64,000 nucleotides of DNA from Psychrobacter alimentarius (GTDB lineage Bacteria; Pseudomonadota; Gammaproteobacteria; Pseudomonadales; Moraxellaceae), in NCBI RefSeq assembly GCF_001606025.1, contig NZ_CP014945.1, forward strand, positions 2,108,001 to 2,172,000, written 5' to 3'. A program made the translations under genes and the position numbers. How positions within the stretch are numbered: the stretch's first letter is position 1; each line of letters begins with the position of its first letter. The notes beneath the pieces are model-generated. The model did no database searches and had not been told where the DNA came from. It saw nothing but the letters and a program-made list of their open reading frames with translations. Positions 55,640 through 64,000 of the stretch are shown piece by piece.

Positions 55640-56824
55640 TTAATAAAATGCTTGAATGCCTGTCTGTGCACGGCCTAAGATAAGTGCATGAATATCATGC
55701 GTGCCTTCATAAGTGTTGACGGCTTCTAGATTCATCACATGGCGAATAATATGGAATTCATCAGAGATACCATTGCCACCATGCATATCACGAGCCACAC
55801 GAGCAATCTCTAATGCCTTACCGCAGTTGTTGCGTTTGATCATAGAAATCATCTCAGGTGCCGCATTGTGCTCATCCATCAAGCGACCAACACGCAGCGC
55901 CGCTTGTAGACCCAAAGCAATCTCAGTCTGCATATTGGCAAGCTTCAACTGTACCAGCTGCGTTGCGGCGAGCGGACGACCAAATTGCTTGCGGTCTAGC
56001 GTGTACTGACGGGCAGCCTTCCAGCAGAATTCTGCCGCACCCATACTGCCCCAAGCGATACCATAACGGGCTTTATTCAAGCAGCCAAACGGTCCTTTTA
56101 GACCACGGATATCTGGGAAAGCATTGGCTTCAGGGACGAATACTTTGTCCATGACAATCTCACCCGTGACGGACGCACGCAATGAAAATTTGCCTTCGAT
56201 TTTTGGGGCGGACAGTCCTTTCATGTCTTTTTCTAAGACAAAACCACGAATCTCGCCTGCATCGTCTTTTGCCCACACGACAAACACATCCGCGATAGGG
56301 CTGTTGGTGATCCACATTTTATTACCTGTCAGCTCATAGCCGCCATCAACCGCACGCGCGCGTGTCGACATCGATGATGGGTCTGAGCCTGAATCTGGCT
56401 CTGTCAAACCAAAGCAACCGACATATTCACCCGTAGCAAGTTTGGGTAGATATTTTTCTTTTTGCTCTTCTGTGCCGTACGCCCAAATAGGATGCATCAC
56501 TAGGCTGGACTGTACGCTCATCGCTGAGCGGTAACCTGAATCCACCGCTTCCACCTCTTTGGCAATCAACCCATAAGCCACGCTCGACAGTCCAGCACAA
56601 CCATAGCCCTCAATCGTCACGCCAAGTAGACCCATTTCACCCATTTGACGCATGATGTTGCGATCAAAGTGTTCGTTACGGTTGGCCTCCACGATATTTG
56701 GCATCAGCTCTTTTTGAAAAAACTGATGAGCGCTGTCAGTGACCATACGCTCCTCTTCTGTCAACTGATCACGCAATAAAAAAGGGTCTTCCCAATCAAA
56801 ACGTGGGCTGGTCGATGTTGCCAT
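55640..56824 (-). CDS. gcdH: Glutaryl-CoA dehydrogenase
   Basis: An FAD acyl-CoA dehydrogenase of 394 residues that oxidises and decarboxylates glutaryl-CoA to crotonyl-CoA (lysine, hydroxylysine and glutarate breakdown). Family-specific features are [20 protein letters not shown] at the start, [70 protein letters not shown] and the end [20 protein letters not shown] with the catalytic Glu (E373). AAGGAG lies upstream of the ATG. It is the first gene of a two-gene operon with the CoA-transferase and is divergent from an IclR regulator. Confidence 0.96.
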   Translation of the reverse strand: MATSTSPRFDWEDPFLLRDQLTEEERMVTDSAHQFFQKELMPNIVEANRNEHFDRNIMRQMGEMGLLGVTIEGYGCAGLSSVAYGLIAKEVEAVDSGYRSAMSVQSSLVMHPIWAYGTEEQKEKYLPKLATGEYVGCFGLTEPDSGSDPSSMSTRARAVDGGYELTGNKMWITNSPIADVFVVWAKDDAGEIRGFVLEKDMKGLSAPKIEGKFSLRASVTGEIVMDKVFVPEANAFPDIRGLKGPFGCLNKARYGIAWGSMGAAEFCWKAARQYTLDRKQFGRPLAATQLVQLKLANMQTEIALGLQAALRVGRLMDEHNAAPEMISMIKRNNCGKALEIARVARDMHGGNGISDEFHIIRHVMNLEAVNTYEGTHDIHALILGRAQTGIQAFY

Positions 56825-56900
56825 GTGTTTCTCCTTGATATCAGTCTTCCTGACTGAAGAGTAATGATTAATAAGCCGTTTGATTTAACAAGTCATTGAC

Positions 56901-56931
56901 TTCGCTATTCCGCTATGCGAAACTTAGTTTC
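56901..56931. promoter_or_regulatory. IclR-type operator candidate upstream of gcdH
   Basis: In the 176-base divergent region, TTCGCTATTCCGCTATGCGAA carries two partly overlapping half-sites (TTCGC, TTCCGC, GCGAA), and GAAACTTAGTTTC (56919-56931) is a perfect 6-bp dyad. TTCCGC/GCGGAA half-sites are typical of IclR-family operators. Imperfect, so tentative. Confidence 0.4.
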
Positions 56932-57000
56932 ACAATATAATTCTATTTAAGCAAAGTTTCAGTGTGCTGTAAACCTTTATCAAAGAAATATGAGTATAAA

Positions 57001-57828
57001 ATGACAAACTCTTTATCGAATATCCCACCATTACTCGATCGAATGGATAGCGCTCTTCATCAAAATAAAGAAGACAATGACCGACAATTTGTGACAGCGC
57101 TGGGTCGTGGGTTGATGCTATTAACGGCTTTTGAGCATCAAGAGGTACTCAGTCATCAACAATTATGTCAAATGACCAAACTGCCAAAAGCGACCATCAC
57201 GCGACTTATCCATACCCTTACCATACTTGGGTTTTTAAGCATCACAGAGCACGGACACTATCAGCTGGGTAGTAGTGCGATGAGGCTCAGCGCTACCGCA
57301 TGGAGTCGTCATGACATGGTTGCCGCAGCAGAACCATTGCTACGGCAGTTTGCGCGCGAAAACGAAGTATCCGTGAATTTGGCCACAGAGATTGGAGGAG
57401 AAATGCGCTATCACGCATGCTGTCGTAGCCCGGCGCGCCTCTCAGTCAACTTACAAGTTGGCTCAGCAGTACCCGTGGCGTACACCGCGATTGGCCGCGC
57501 TTTTTATGCAGCAAGCTCACCAGTCAGACAAGACATTATTCTAAAAAATATACGAGATAACGTGTCTGCAACAGAGTACGCCCCTGCACAAGCCGCTTTG
57601 GATCAAGCTGTAGAACACTATAGTAAGTATGGGTATACGGTCTCTGATGGTGAGTTTTCTACTGATATATTGGCCGTCGCTGTCGGTGTGTATGATGTCG
57701 CAACTGGGCAGTATACGTACTCGCTTAATGCCAGTGTCCCAAGTGCCAACTGGGATATGGACGAGTATGCGTCGATGATTGTGCCCAAGTTGCAAACGTT
57801 GGCGGAGCGGATTGGGAGTGGGGTTTAG
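57001..57828 (+). CDS. IclR-family regulator, probably of the glutarate genes
   Basis: An IclR regulator of 275 residues. The winged HTH is LMLLTAFEHQEVLSHQQLCQ followed by KLPKATITRLIHTLTILGFL. The effector domain has VNLATEIGGEMRYHACCRSP, LQVGSAVPVAYTAIGRAFYA and DGEFSTDILAVAVGVYD. It is divergent from gcdH, so it probably senses a glutarate or lysine-degradation metabolite. The open frame reaches 56962, and the chosen ATG at 57001 (MTNSLSNIPPLL) has a weak GAG site. This is the second IclR in the window with the same layout beside a catabolic pair. Confidence 0.9.
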   Translation: MTNSLSNIPPLLDRMDSALHQNKEDNDRQFVTALGRGLMLLTAFEHQEVLSHQQLCQMTKLPKATITRLIHTLTILGFLSITEHGHYQLGSSAMRLSATAWSRHDMVAAAEPLLRQFARENEVSVNLATEIGGEMRYHACCRSPARLSVNLQVGSAVPVAYTAIGRAFYAASSPVRQDIILKNIRDNVSATEYAPAQAALDQAVEHYSKYGYTVSDGEFSTDILAVAVGVYDVATGQYTYSLNASVPSANWDMDEYASMIVPKLQTLAERIGSGV

Positions 57829-58010
57829 CGGTTGGCTAAGTCGATTGACACGTCAAAGTATGTACGTTTCAGCCTATGATCAGATTAATATTTTGTTGAC
57901 ATAAGCTTAAATGAAGAAGTTTTCACTAGAAAAAATAATAATCCGTTTTGATCTTGAGTCTTGATCGTAAAAATAAAGTCAGCGCATATCGGTAGTTTGA
58001 TAGTTTATTG

Positions 58011-58880
58011 TCATTCCAAAAAGCGCTGGTCATTCTCTCGATACCATTGCCAAGATTGTTCTAGTAATTCTTTTGGACAGTTAAAGTTGTCGGCATATTT
58101 CTGATAAAGTAGGATTTGATAATATGAAAAATCAAAAAATCGGTATAAAATACCTGTGTCTATATAGTCTTGATAACACCATCCTTTATTGTAATAGTCC
58201 GTCATAAACACTGGGTCTTCAGTCATTCGATTGGCAAATTTGTCTCGGTACGCATCCTTATCTTCTTCACTGAAAAAGCTATAAAAATCCTTTCTATGAC
58301 TGGTAAGATTAACATAGAGTATTTTTAATGGATCAAAATGCCTAAAGATTATAGGGTATAGCGGGAAACCTATATCGCTTGTTTCTTCTTCGTCATAGTC
58401 TAAAGCATTCATAATTCTTTTAGAGCTTTCATACATGACGCTGATAACCAACAGCCTACCCTGTAAAAAAGAGTTTAACAGTCCAATCTTAAAAACGTTA
58501 TCTACGCCTTCATCTTTAGGATCAGTGATGGTTATCGCTTGATAGGCATAAATATCACCTTCGTCAGGAAAAACATCAAGCTCAATGTCCTCTTTATTGG
58601 GTAAGTAGATATTATGATAGTTATACTCATTGAATGGGTAACTTGGACCGCTGTTGCCCAAAAAAAATGCCTCACAGAACATCCTAAGCGTCCCCGATAT
58701 ATAAGTAAAATTCTCATCTATAACAAGTTTATCTTGTAAAGATTTCGGCAACGATTCTTTGTCAATTTGACTGGCACGGATGTTAAACCCTCGATCAATA
58801 AAGTATTCAATAAATGGGGCTAAGCTGTATTCTTTATCATCATCAAGCTTAGCAACTATTTCAATAGGGTCATCGCTCAT
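58011..58880 (-). CDS. Hypothetical protein, unknown function
   Basis: A 289-residue soluble acidic protein, MSDDPIEIVAKLDDDKEYSL onward, rich in Asp, Glu, Tyr and Phe, with a C-terminal ELLEQSWQWYRENDQRFLE. I do not recognise a family. No signal peptide or membrane segment is visible. Base composition is more AT-rich than that of the conserved genes around it. It is one of two unrelated unknown genes in the same direction; immunity proteins of toxin systems often look like this (acidic, lone, accessory), but nothing in the sequence proves that. A weak GAG lies before the ATG. Confidence 0.7.
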   Translation of the reverse strand: MSDDPIEIVAKLDDDKEYSLAPFIEYFIDRGFNIRASQIDKESLPKSLQDKLVIDENFTYISGTLRMFCEAFFLGNSGPSYPFNEYNYHNIYLPNKEDIELDVFPDEGDIYAYQAITITDPKDEGVDNVFKIGLLNSFLQGRLLVISVMYESSKRIMNALDYDEEETSDIGFPLYPIIFRHFDPLKILYVNLTSHRKDFYSFFSEEDKDAYRDKFANRMTEDPVFMTDYYNKGWCYQDYIDTGILYRFFDFSYYQILLYQKYADNFNCPKELLEQSWQWYRENDQRFLE

Positions 58881-59019
58881 TTTAATCTCAAAAAAATTAT
58901 AAAGTATTATCTCGAAACTTGCGCCAAAACCTCATTCCAATTCCCTTTTAACGGCTGTTTTTCAACATATAACCATCTGATAATCGCCAGTTGCAAGCGT
59001 ACATAATTTGGATTCATCG

Positions 59020-59784
59020 TTATAGGAAATTTATTTCTTCTTTCTGGCGATCAGTTTTCCAATATGGAGAGCGAATAACATCAAATACCTCGTCAAACAT
59101 TGCATCAATCTCAGCACCTACCTCTGCGCTAGACTGCTGCTCAATCAATAGTTTATTGAGCTGCTTTGTCCAATTATATAAGTTTTCAGTATATCGAAAT
59201 GACTTTCTAACGCTAAGGTGCGCTTTTGCGTCTTTTAATTGCCCTGCTATCATAAGATGCCAAATACTAGATAAATACTGACTTTGAGTCACATCTTCCC
59301 AAAGGCTACCTTTATATACTTTTAAATGGTTTAGTAATGAATCGCTGACACAGGCCAACTCAGTCATATTGATATTTTCATCAGCTAATAAAGCCTCAAT
59401 AAATAATTTATAAATTAATATACTCGGTCTATCTTCTTTTATGTATAGATCCTCACCATTCCAGCGTTCAGTCTCACTTTGGGGTAAAGCCAATATAGCA
59501 TTGGCGATATCTAAAGAAACTTGCAGATAAGCAGTAGATACTTGTTCATCAAATTTAGTAAATATCAAGTATATAGCTTCTTCAAGATAATGCCTGACAG
59601 AGAAGCTTGGCATAGTCGTTAATGATGTCTCTTCAACTACAAATGTTTTATTAAAATCTTTACTCTTTTTATAGTAAAAATCAGATTCGGGAACTACTCT
59701 AGCTTTTAACTCTTTTTTCCATTCGTTAAATCTATTGTCATGAGAGAATTTCTTCACCCCGACTTTATTTAAAAAACTAAACAT
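59020..59784 (-). CDS. Hypothetical protein, unknown function
   Basis: A 254-residue soluble, helix-rich protein beginning MFSFLNKVGVKKFSHDNRFN, with YLEEAIYLIFTKFDEQVSTA and LLNHLKVYKGSLWEDVTQSQ. It resembles tetratricopeptide-like or immunity-type helical folds in style, but I recognise no family. Excellent ribosome site (AAGGA, 7 bases). No signal peptide or membrane segment. It sits between a decayed ORF and another unknown gene, in the AT-rich accessory block next to rtcR. Confidence 0.72.
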   Translation of the reverse strand: MFSFLNKVGVKKFSHDNRFNEWKKELKARVVPESDFYYKKSKDFNKTFVVEETSLTTMPSFSVRHYLEEAIYLIFTKFDEQVSTAYLQVSLDIANAILALPQSETERWNGEDLYIKEDRPSILIYKLFIEALLADENINMTELACVSDSLLNHLKVYKGSLWEDVTQSQYLSSIWHLMIAGQLKDAKAHLSVRKSFRYTENLYNWTKQLNKLLIEQQSSAEVGAEIDAMFDEVFDVIRSPYWKTDRQKEEINFL

Positions 59785-59814
59785 ACTTTTTCCTTTTTAG
59801 TCATATATTTAAAT

Positions 59815-60118
59815 TTAGGGCAAAATCTCTGGTAGCTCTATAATTCGCTTAATTGACATACCCATTGTATTATTTGTCACACCAATTTTAGATGTTGATA
59901 GCTTTGTCCTAAAGCTTACATAAAGTTCAATTTCAAAAATAGATTGATAAATCCATTAAACTGATTACCAATCAAGTGAAAACCAACATTACTTGGTTTA
60001 GAGCCTGTATCTTTACCAATTTTTGTCGTAGTGATGCCAGCTATTTTTTGATGTTTATGGTCTTTAAGATTAATCGTTTCAGTTGCTAAATTGACAGGGA
60101 TTTTTTCTTAATACGCTT
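59815..60118 (-). pseudogene. Decayed ORF remnant of unknown family
   Basis: Reading the minus strand, one frame gives EKIPVNLATETINLKDHKHQ and continues ...TTTKIGKDTGSKPSNVGFHL-IGNQFNG, then stops. A +1/-1 shift near 59950 restores a frame reading WIYQSIFEIELYVSFRTKLS and ending IIELPEILP at the stop at 59815. A TAA interrupts the first frame upstream (VLIKAY then stop then EKIP). So a coding region is broken by at least a frameshift and a nonsense change, and its 5' part is missing next to rtcR. Family unknown. Coding appearance is judged by eye. Confidence 0.5.
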
Positions 60119-60135
60119 TAATCAATACTTGATTA

Positions 60136-61800
60136 TTAATCCAACCCATCAAACCTCAGCCCAAATTTCATCAAATACTTACGCAATCTGTCGCTATCAT
60201 TCGGGCTTTTTAGCTTATCGCGTGAGTTGGCATACAGATAACGCCCTGCTGCCGCTTGGCTGCTGTGCTGATAGCAGACCTCAATCACATACGCCAGCTG
60301 CACCGCATCAAAGGGGTCGAGCGCGTCTTTGTCGTAGCTTGATAGATGGCGGCTCAGCACCGTATCCGCGTGCGCTTGTTGCTCGGTTAGGCTGGGCGCA
60401 TACGCCTTATCCGCCTGATGGTGGGCGCTATTAGGTAATACCCACAGATGTTTAAGGCGGGTGATTTCTGCCTTAACATCGGGCATACGAATCACTTTGC
60501 CCTCGCACAATGTCGTTAAGCGCGTCATGCTGGCGCTTAAATCACGAAAGTTGCCCTGCCACGTCGCCGCGTGACTCATGGCAAAGGCTTCAAAATACGC
60601 CCGCGCCTCAGGCTCAAAGCGATATTGCTGCTGTTGCTCACTGCCCAAACGCGCCAGCTCATAGTCGATATTGGCAGGTAAATCCTCAAGGCGATCTTTT
60701 AATGACGGCAAAAAGAATGTCCACGTGTTGAGCCGCGCAAACAAGTCTGCTCGAAATGTCCCGTCAACGACTGCTTGCCGCAAGTCCTTATTCGTCCCCG
60801 CCATCAATTGAAACGATACGTTAATCGGTATATCACTACCGAGCGGATAAAATCGCTGCTCTTCTAACGCGGTGAGTAGCATGGCTTGTTCATCGAGTCC
60901 TAGCTCACCGATTTCATCCAAAAATAATAAACCGCCATCAGCAGATTTTAGCAGACCCTCACGATTCGATGCTGCGCCCGTGAAAGCGCCCTTCACATGA
61001 CCAAATAGCACACTCATGGCCGTATCACCACGCAAGGTCGCACAGTTGACTTCGATAAATTTATCAAGTGTGTACTTGCTTTGTGTGGTACTACTCGCTT
61101 TGGCTTTTTTGAGCGCGTAGATTTGACCTGCCAGTTGCGACTTGCCTGCTCCTGTTGCACCCATCAGCAATATTGGAGCAGTCGAGCGCGTGGCGACTTT
61201 TTCGATATCAGATATTAATTTTTGATAAGCGTCATTTTGCGTGACCAAATTCGCTTGCAACGTTTGCCAATGCTGCTGTTTTTCTGCTTCAAAACGTTCA
61301 CGCAAACCATCATAGCGTGACACATCCAAGTCAATCACTTGATAACGACCTTGTGGGTCAGTTTGGTCGGGTCTTGGACAAGGTGACGTCTGAATCAAAT
61401 CTGCTGGAATAAAACCTGCCTCTACCAATAAGAACCAACAAATCTGCGCCACGTGCGTGCCCGTGGTCAGATGCAGCAAATAGTCCGTACTATCTTGAAA
61501 ATCAAACGCCGTTACAAAGTCATACAACTCAGCATAAACCTCGGCAAAATCCCACGGACTCGATAGCGCCACGTGATGACCAATGACTTTAGTATGCGGA
61601 CTGACTTGCGCCACGTCATCGACGATGATCTTAAATAAGCGCTTATCGCGTTTGCTGTATAAGATATGCAGCTCATCGACGAGTAATTCATCGTGCAACC
61701 CCAGACTGACAGTTGGACGCCAGCGTTGCCAACGGTTTTCACTAAAACCATTGTCTAAGGTCGTGCCGAGGAAGCCGATTACGGCGGTTTTATTCAGCAT
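60136..61800 (-). CDS. rtcR: RtcR, sigma-54-dependent activator of RNA repair genes
   Basis: A transcriptional activator that responds to RNA damage and turns on rtcB/rtcA. The 554-residue protein has an N-terminal RtcR-type CARF ligand domain ([20 protein letters not shown], then [20 protein letters not shown]), an AAA+ sigma-54-activator domain with Walker A GATGAGKS at 214-221, GAFTGA at 271-276 and Walker [11 protein letters not shown] at about 291-300, and a C-terminal region with a helical DNA-binding part. CARF domains bind cyclic oligonucleotides or 2',3'-cyclic phosphate RNA ends. The start at 61800 overlaps the stop of the upstream DUF4062 gene (ATGCTGAATAA), which implies translational coupling. 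A GTG at 61818 or ATG at 61809 are less likely starts. Confidence 0.95.
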   Translation of the reverse strand: MLNKTAVIGFLGTTLDNGFSENRWQRWRPTVSLGLHDELLVDELHILYSKRDKRLFKIIVDDVAQVSPHTKVIGHHVALSSPWDFAEVYAELYDFVTAFDFQDSTDYLLHLTTGTHVAQICWFLLVEAGFIPADLIQTSPCPRPDQTDPQGRYQVIDLDVSRYDGLRERFEAEKQQHWQTLQANLVTQNDAYQKLISDIEKVATRSTAPILLMGATGAGKSQLAGQIYALKKAKASSTTQSKYTLDKFIEVNCATLRGDTAMSVLFGHVKGAFTGAASNREGLLKSADGGLLFLDEIGELGLDEQAMLLTALEEQRFYPLGSDIPINVSFQLMAGTNKDLRQAVVDGTFRADLFARLNTWTFFLPSLKDRLEDLPANIDYELARLGSEQQQQYRFEPEARAYFEAFAMSHAATWQGNFRDLSASMTRLTTLCEGKVIRMPDVKAEITRLKHLWVLPNSAHHQADKAYAPSLTEQQAHADTVLSRHLSSYDKDALDPFDAVQLAYVIEVCYQHSSQAAAGRYLYANSRDKLKSPNDSDRLRKYLMKFGLRFDGLD

Positions 61801-62791
61801 CTTTGTCATCAGTTTCACGTTTGATTGACATGGTTTCTAATAGATACTTTTCACCTTTAGATGTGATCTCCCAATAGCTAGTAGTGCCTATGCTATCAAA
61901 ACTAATATAACCTAAAGACAAAAACTGAACTTTTATTTGCTCAAAGTCAGCAAGGGCTATTTCTGGATAAATGAAATTTCTATATTTTCCAGAAGCTATA
62001 TATTCACTTAAAATATTAAAAATAAAATCCTCGTTCTTTTCATTAAGAATTTTTGGAGCAATACATTTGAATAAATTATTCCAAGTTACCTTTTGTTGCC
62101 ACGACTTTTTTTCTATCTGTCCATTGTTTATCACATCACACTTCAGAGATATTAAAATTTCATCATCACCCTGTGCTAAATCTAACATCTCACTTTTGTT
62201 CTTTTGCAATCCCTGAATTTGTTTTTCAAGCTTATTATTTTCTTGTCTAAGGTCATTCAGTTGCTTTAATAGTTCAGTATTATCAGTTGCTTGATTGCCT
62301 CTAACCCATCCTACTGCGGGATAAGTTTTTATCGTCTTAGGAAGGCTAAGCGCAACTAGACCTGACAACTCTTTTGCATCGTCCCAAAACTTAACTAAAC
62401 GGTTAGTAGTAACTTTTTGCCTGAATACTTGTAGTTTTTGTTGAGCTTCAGAGTCCATCTCCACTTTTTCAACAGCTAATTTTTCAGGACTACCATGTAC
62501 CAATGCGATAACCTTAATATCTTTACTAATAGCGTAATCGTACTCCATTTCTGTATAACTAATACCCTCATCAGATAAACTGCCGTATCTACCACCTATG
62601 ATTAGTAAGTAATAATCACTGTCATCAATTACCTTTTTGATGAATTTAAATTGCTCTTCATCCAGTGCGGGAAAAAGTTCCATTCCAGCAGGAATACAAT
62701 CCATTTCCATGAGCGTCTGAATAACGTTACTTCTTTCATCTTTTAGGTCTGCAAATGTAGAACTCACAAATACCTGATATCTCTTATCCAT
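61790..62791 (-). CDS. DUF4062 - coiled-coil - winged-helix protein
   Basis: A 333-residue protein. Residues 1-100 are a DUF4062 domain: [20 protein letters not shown], then PAGMELF (34-40), IIGGRYGS (64-71) and [10 protein letters not shown] (78-87), all hallmark blocks. This small alpha/beta domain of unknown function occurs at the N-terminus of many bacterial and eukaryotic signalling or conflict proteins. A coiled coil follows at about 170-202 ([20 protein letters not shown]). The C-terminus (about 282-320) looks like a winged helix ([36 protein letters not shown]). Start: GGGAG lies 8 bases before the ATG at 62791. It overlaps rtcR by 11 bases and is divergent from rtcB, separated by the rtcB promoter region. 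Codon use is more AT-rich than rtcR. Confidence 0.88.
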   Translation of the reverse strand: MDKRYQVFVSSTFADLKDERSNVIQTLMEMDCIPAGMELFPALDEEQFKFIKKVIDDSDYYLLIIGGRYGSLSDEGISYTEMEYDYAISKDIKVIALVHGSPEKLAVEKVEMDSEAQQKLQVFRQKVTTNRLVKFWDDAKELSGLVALSLPKTIKTYPAVGWVRGNQATDNTELLKQLNDLRQENNKLEKQIQGLQKNKSEMLDLAQGDDEILISLKCDVINNGQIEKKSWQQKVTWNNLFKCIAPKILNEKNEDFIFNILSEYIASGKYRNFIYPEIALADFEQIKVQFLSLGYISFDSIGTTSYWEITSKGEKYLLETMSIKRETDDKDAE

Positions 62792-62805
62792 CTGCACTTC
62801 TCCCT

Positions 62806-62826
62806 TAGAAAATATAATATTTTCTA
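62806..62826. promoter_or_regulatory. Palindrome just upstream of the DUF4062-rtcR operon
   Basis: TAGAAAATATAATATTTTCTA: perfect 10-bp arms around a single A, located 15-35 bases before the DUF4062 start. It contains TATAAT-like bases, so it may be part of the operon promoter or an operator overlapping it. Confidence 0.42.
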
Positions 62827-62955
62827 TAAAAATATTTTTTATTCTATTAATAATAAAATCTCTAAATTATATATGATATTCAAAAAATATTTTAAATTTA
62901 TTTATTACAATAATATCAGACACTTATATAAAAAATATCTTATGTGGATAATTAT

Positions 62956-62971
62956 TGGCACACTCTTCGCA
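62956..62971 (+). promoter_or_regulatory. Sigma-54-type promoter of rtcB
   Basis: TGGCAC (62956-62961), 5 bases, TCGCA (62967-62971): one mismatch to the -24/-12 consensus TGGCAC-N5-TTGCA, with the essential GG and GC 10 bases apart. It lies 65 bases before rtcB, as expected for a gene activated by RtcR, whose gene is encoded nearby. Confidence 0.75.
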
Positions 62972-63035
62972 CTATATAAAGTATAAGAAAATAAATTATT
63001 TTTATAAGCCGATATTCTAAATAAGGAACCTATTT

Positions 63036-64000
63036 ATGCAACCAATAAATCATAATGTTATTCAGGACGGTGGAACGCCAATCAGACTTTGGACAAAGGG
63101 CGTTCCTGTCGATCCAAAAGCACATGACCAGCTTATCAAAGCATCACAAATGCCGTTTGTCTATAAGTGGCTCGCGGTGATGCCTGACGTGCATGTCGGG
63201 ATTGGCGCAACTATCGGTACGGTATTGCCAACCAAAGAAGCGATTATCCCTGCGGCTGTCGGTGTCGATATTGGCTGCGGTATGATGGCAGTACAAACGA
63301 CGCTGACCGCTGATGACTTGCCTGATAATTTGCGCGGTCTGCGCACTGAGCTTGAAAAAGCCATTCCACACGGCCGTAGCAAAACTCGTGGACGCGGTTC
63401 TCGTCGTGATGTCGGTGCATGGACAAATCCTGATAATAGCGTCAAAGATAGCTGGGGTACATTGGTCGATGATTTTAATTATCTGACCCAAAAGCACCCT
63501 AAGCTTAAAAACACCAATAACCTGACTCATTTGGGAACGCTGGGTACGGGCAACCATTTTGTAGAAGTGTGCTTGGATGAGACCAATCAGGTGTGGATCA
63601 TGCTGCATTCAGGTTCGCGCGGCGTGGGCAATGCCATCGGTCGCTACTTTATTGAGTTGGCGCGTGAGGACATGCGTAAGTGGTTTATCAACTTGCCCGA
63701 TAAGGATTTGGCTTATTTCGCCGAAGGGACTGAGCACTTCGATGACTACTGGTTTGCCGTAGGCTGGGCGCAGCGTTTCGCTTTCAAAAACCGTGAAATC
63801 ATGATGGAAAAAGCAATCAAAGCTTTGCGTCAAATTGTGACGAAACCGTTTGATGCGGCAGTTAAAGCGGTGAACTGTCATCATAATTACGTCGATAAGG
63901 AAGAGCACTACGGTGAGGAAATATTTATTACTCGTAAAGGCGCGGTACGTGCTCGCGTTGGTGAATACGGTATCATCCCAGGATCAATGGGCGCAAAATC
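63036..64000 (+). CDS. rtcB: RNA-splicing ligase RtcB (3' end beyond window)
   Basis: Ligates RNA 2',3'-cyclic phosphate or 3'-phosphate ends to 5'-hydroxyl ends using GTP and Mn2+, in tRNA splicing or RNA repair. The visible 321 codons include VGVDIGCGM (metal ligands D78, C81), GTLGTGNHFVEVCL (N173, H174), LHSGSRG with H191, and NCHHNYV (H282, H283), all collinear with E. coli RtcB. The GMP-accepting His lies farther on, beyond the window, so the gene is cut by the window edge and not truncated in the genome as far as can be seen. AAGGA is 8 bases before the ATG. A sigma-54-type promoter precedes it; rtcA, if present, would follow outside the window. Confidence 0.95.
   Translation, partial: MQPINHNVIQDGGTPIRLWTKGVPVDPKAHDQLIKASQMPFVYKWLAVMPDVHVGIGATIGTVLPTKEAIIPAAVGVDIGCGMMAVQTTLTADDLPDNLRGLRTELEKAIPHGRSKTRGRGSRRDVGAWTNPDNSVKDSWGTLVDDFNYLTQKHPKLKNTNNLTHLGTLGTGNHFVEVCLDETNQVWIMLHSGSRGVGNAIGRYFIELAREDMRKWFINLPDKDLAYFAEGTEHFDDYWFAVGWAQRFAFKNREIMMEKAIKALRQIVTKPFDAAVKAVNCHHNYVDKEEHYGEEIFITRKGAVRARVGEYGIIPGSMGAK

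Noticed and set aside
63036..64000. rtcB considered as truncated
   Set aside because: The frame is open and collinear with RtcB to the last base of the window, so the missing end is a window effect.
1..64000. tRNA, rRNA, insertion sequences, integrase or prophage genes
   Set aside because: No cloverleaf-like sequence, rRNA segment, transposase or integrase motif was recognised by eye on either strand; a covariance-model scan would be the decisive test for small RNAs.

Overview
The window looks like chromosomal DNA of a gammaproteobacterium of the Moraxellaceae, most likely Psychrobacter. This is inference from gene content and protein style: an RNase HI-DnaQ fusion, an orphan RnfB beside nth, a FimL/ChpA-N-like protein, and many acyl-CoA, short-chain dehydrogenase and osmolyte-transport genes. 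No rRNA, tRNA, CRISPR array, insertion sequence or prophage was recognised.

Layout. 1-7.2 kb: a minus-strand lipid/acyl-CoA catabolic cluster (two SDRs, a zinc-free MDR reductase, a large acyl-CoA dehydrogenase) opposite a GlxA-type AraC regulator, then a Tat-exported S66 carboxypeptidase. 7.5-20.5 kb: housekeeping and small envelope genes (lipoproteins, rnhA/dnaQ fusion, FimL-like protein, nudC, EamA exporter with divergent LysR, RnfB-like protein, nth, DJ-1 protein, metK, DUF3144). 20.6-32.9 kb: BCCT transporter, PQQ-type sugar dehydrogenase lipoprotein, clpB with a sigma-32-like promoter, L,D-transpeptidase, an SDR plus acyl-CoA synthetase pair, topoisomerase IB, GNAT and ppnP. 33-42.3 kb: prfB with its programmed frameshift, a HAD phosphatase with a 9-bp tandem repeat in its N-terminus, gamma-carbonic anhydrase, then carA-carB and greA with structured leaders. 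42.6-47.7 kb: a secreted Thr/Val-rich protein, a radical SAM/DUF4130 DNA-repair-type pair and a glycosyltransferase. 48.5-57.8 kb: two catabolic modules, each with a divergent IclR regulator: GABA (gabD, gabT, APC permease) and glutarate (CoA-transferase, gcdH). 58-64 kb: an AT-richer accessory stretch with two unrecognised genes, a decayed ORF and an RNA-repair locus (DUF4062 gene, rtcR, divergent sigma-54-type promoter, rtcB running off the window).

The most interesting observations are: (i) a DUF4062-coiled-coil-wHTH gene overlapping the start of rtcR, inserted between rtcR and rtcB, so that an uncharacterised conflict-type domain is probably co-expressed with the RNA-repair sensor; (ii) four copies of a 67-76 bp intergenic palindromic element whose outer arms differ between copies but stay self-complementary within each; (iii) a candidate attenuator and mini-ORF leader before a TTG-started carA; and (iv) an in-frame 9-bp repeat that may vary the N-terminus of a HAD phosphatase.
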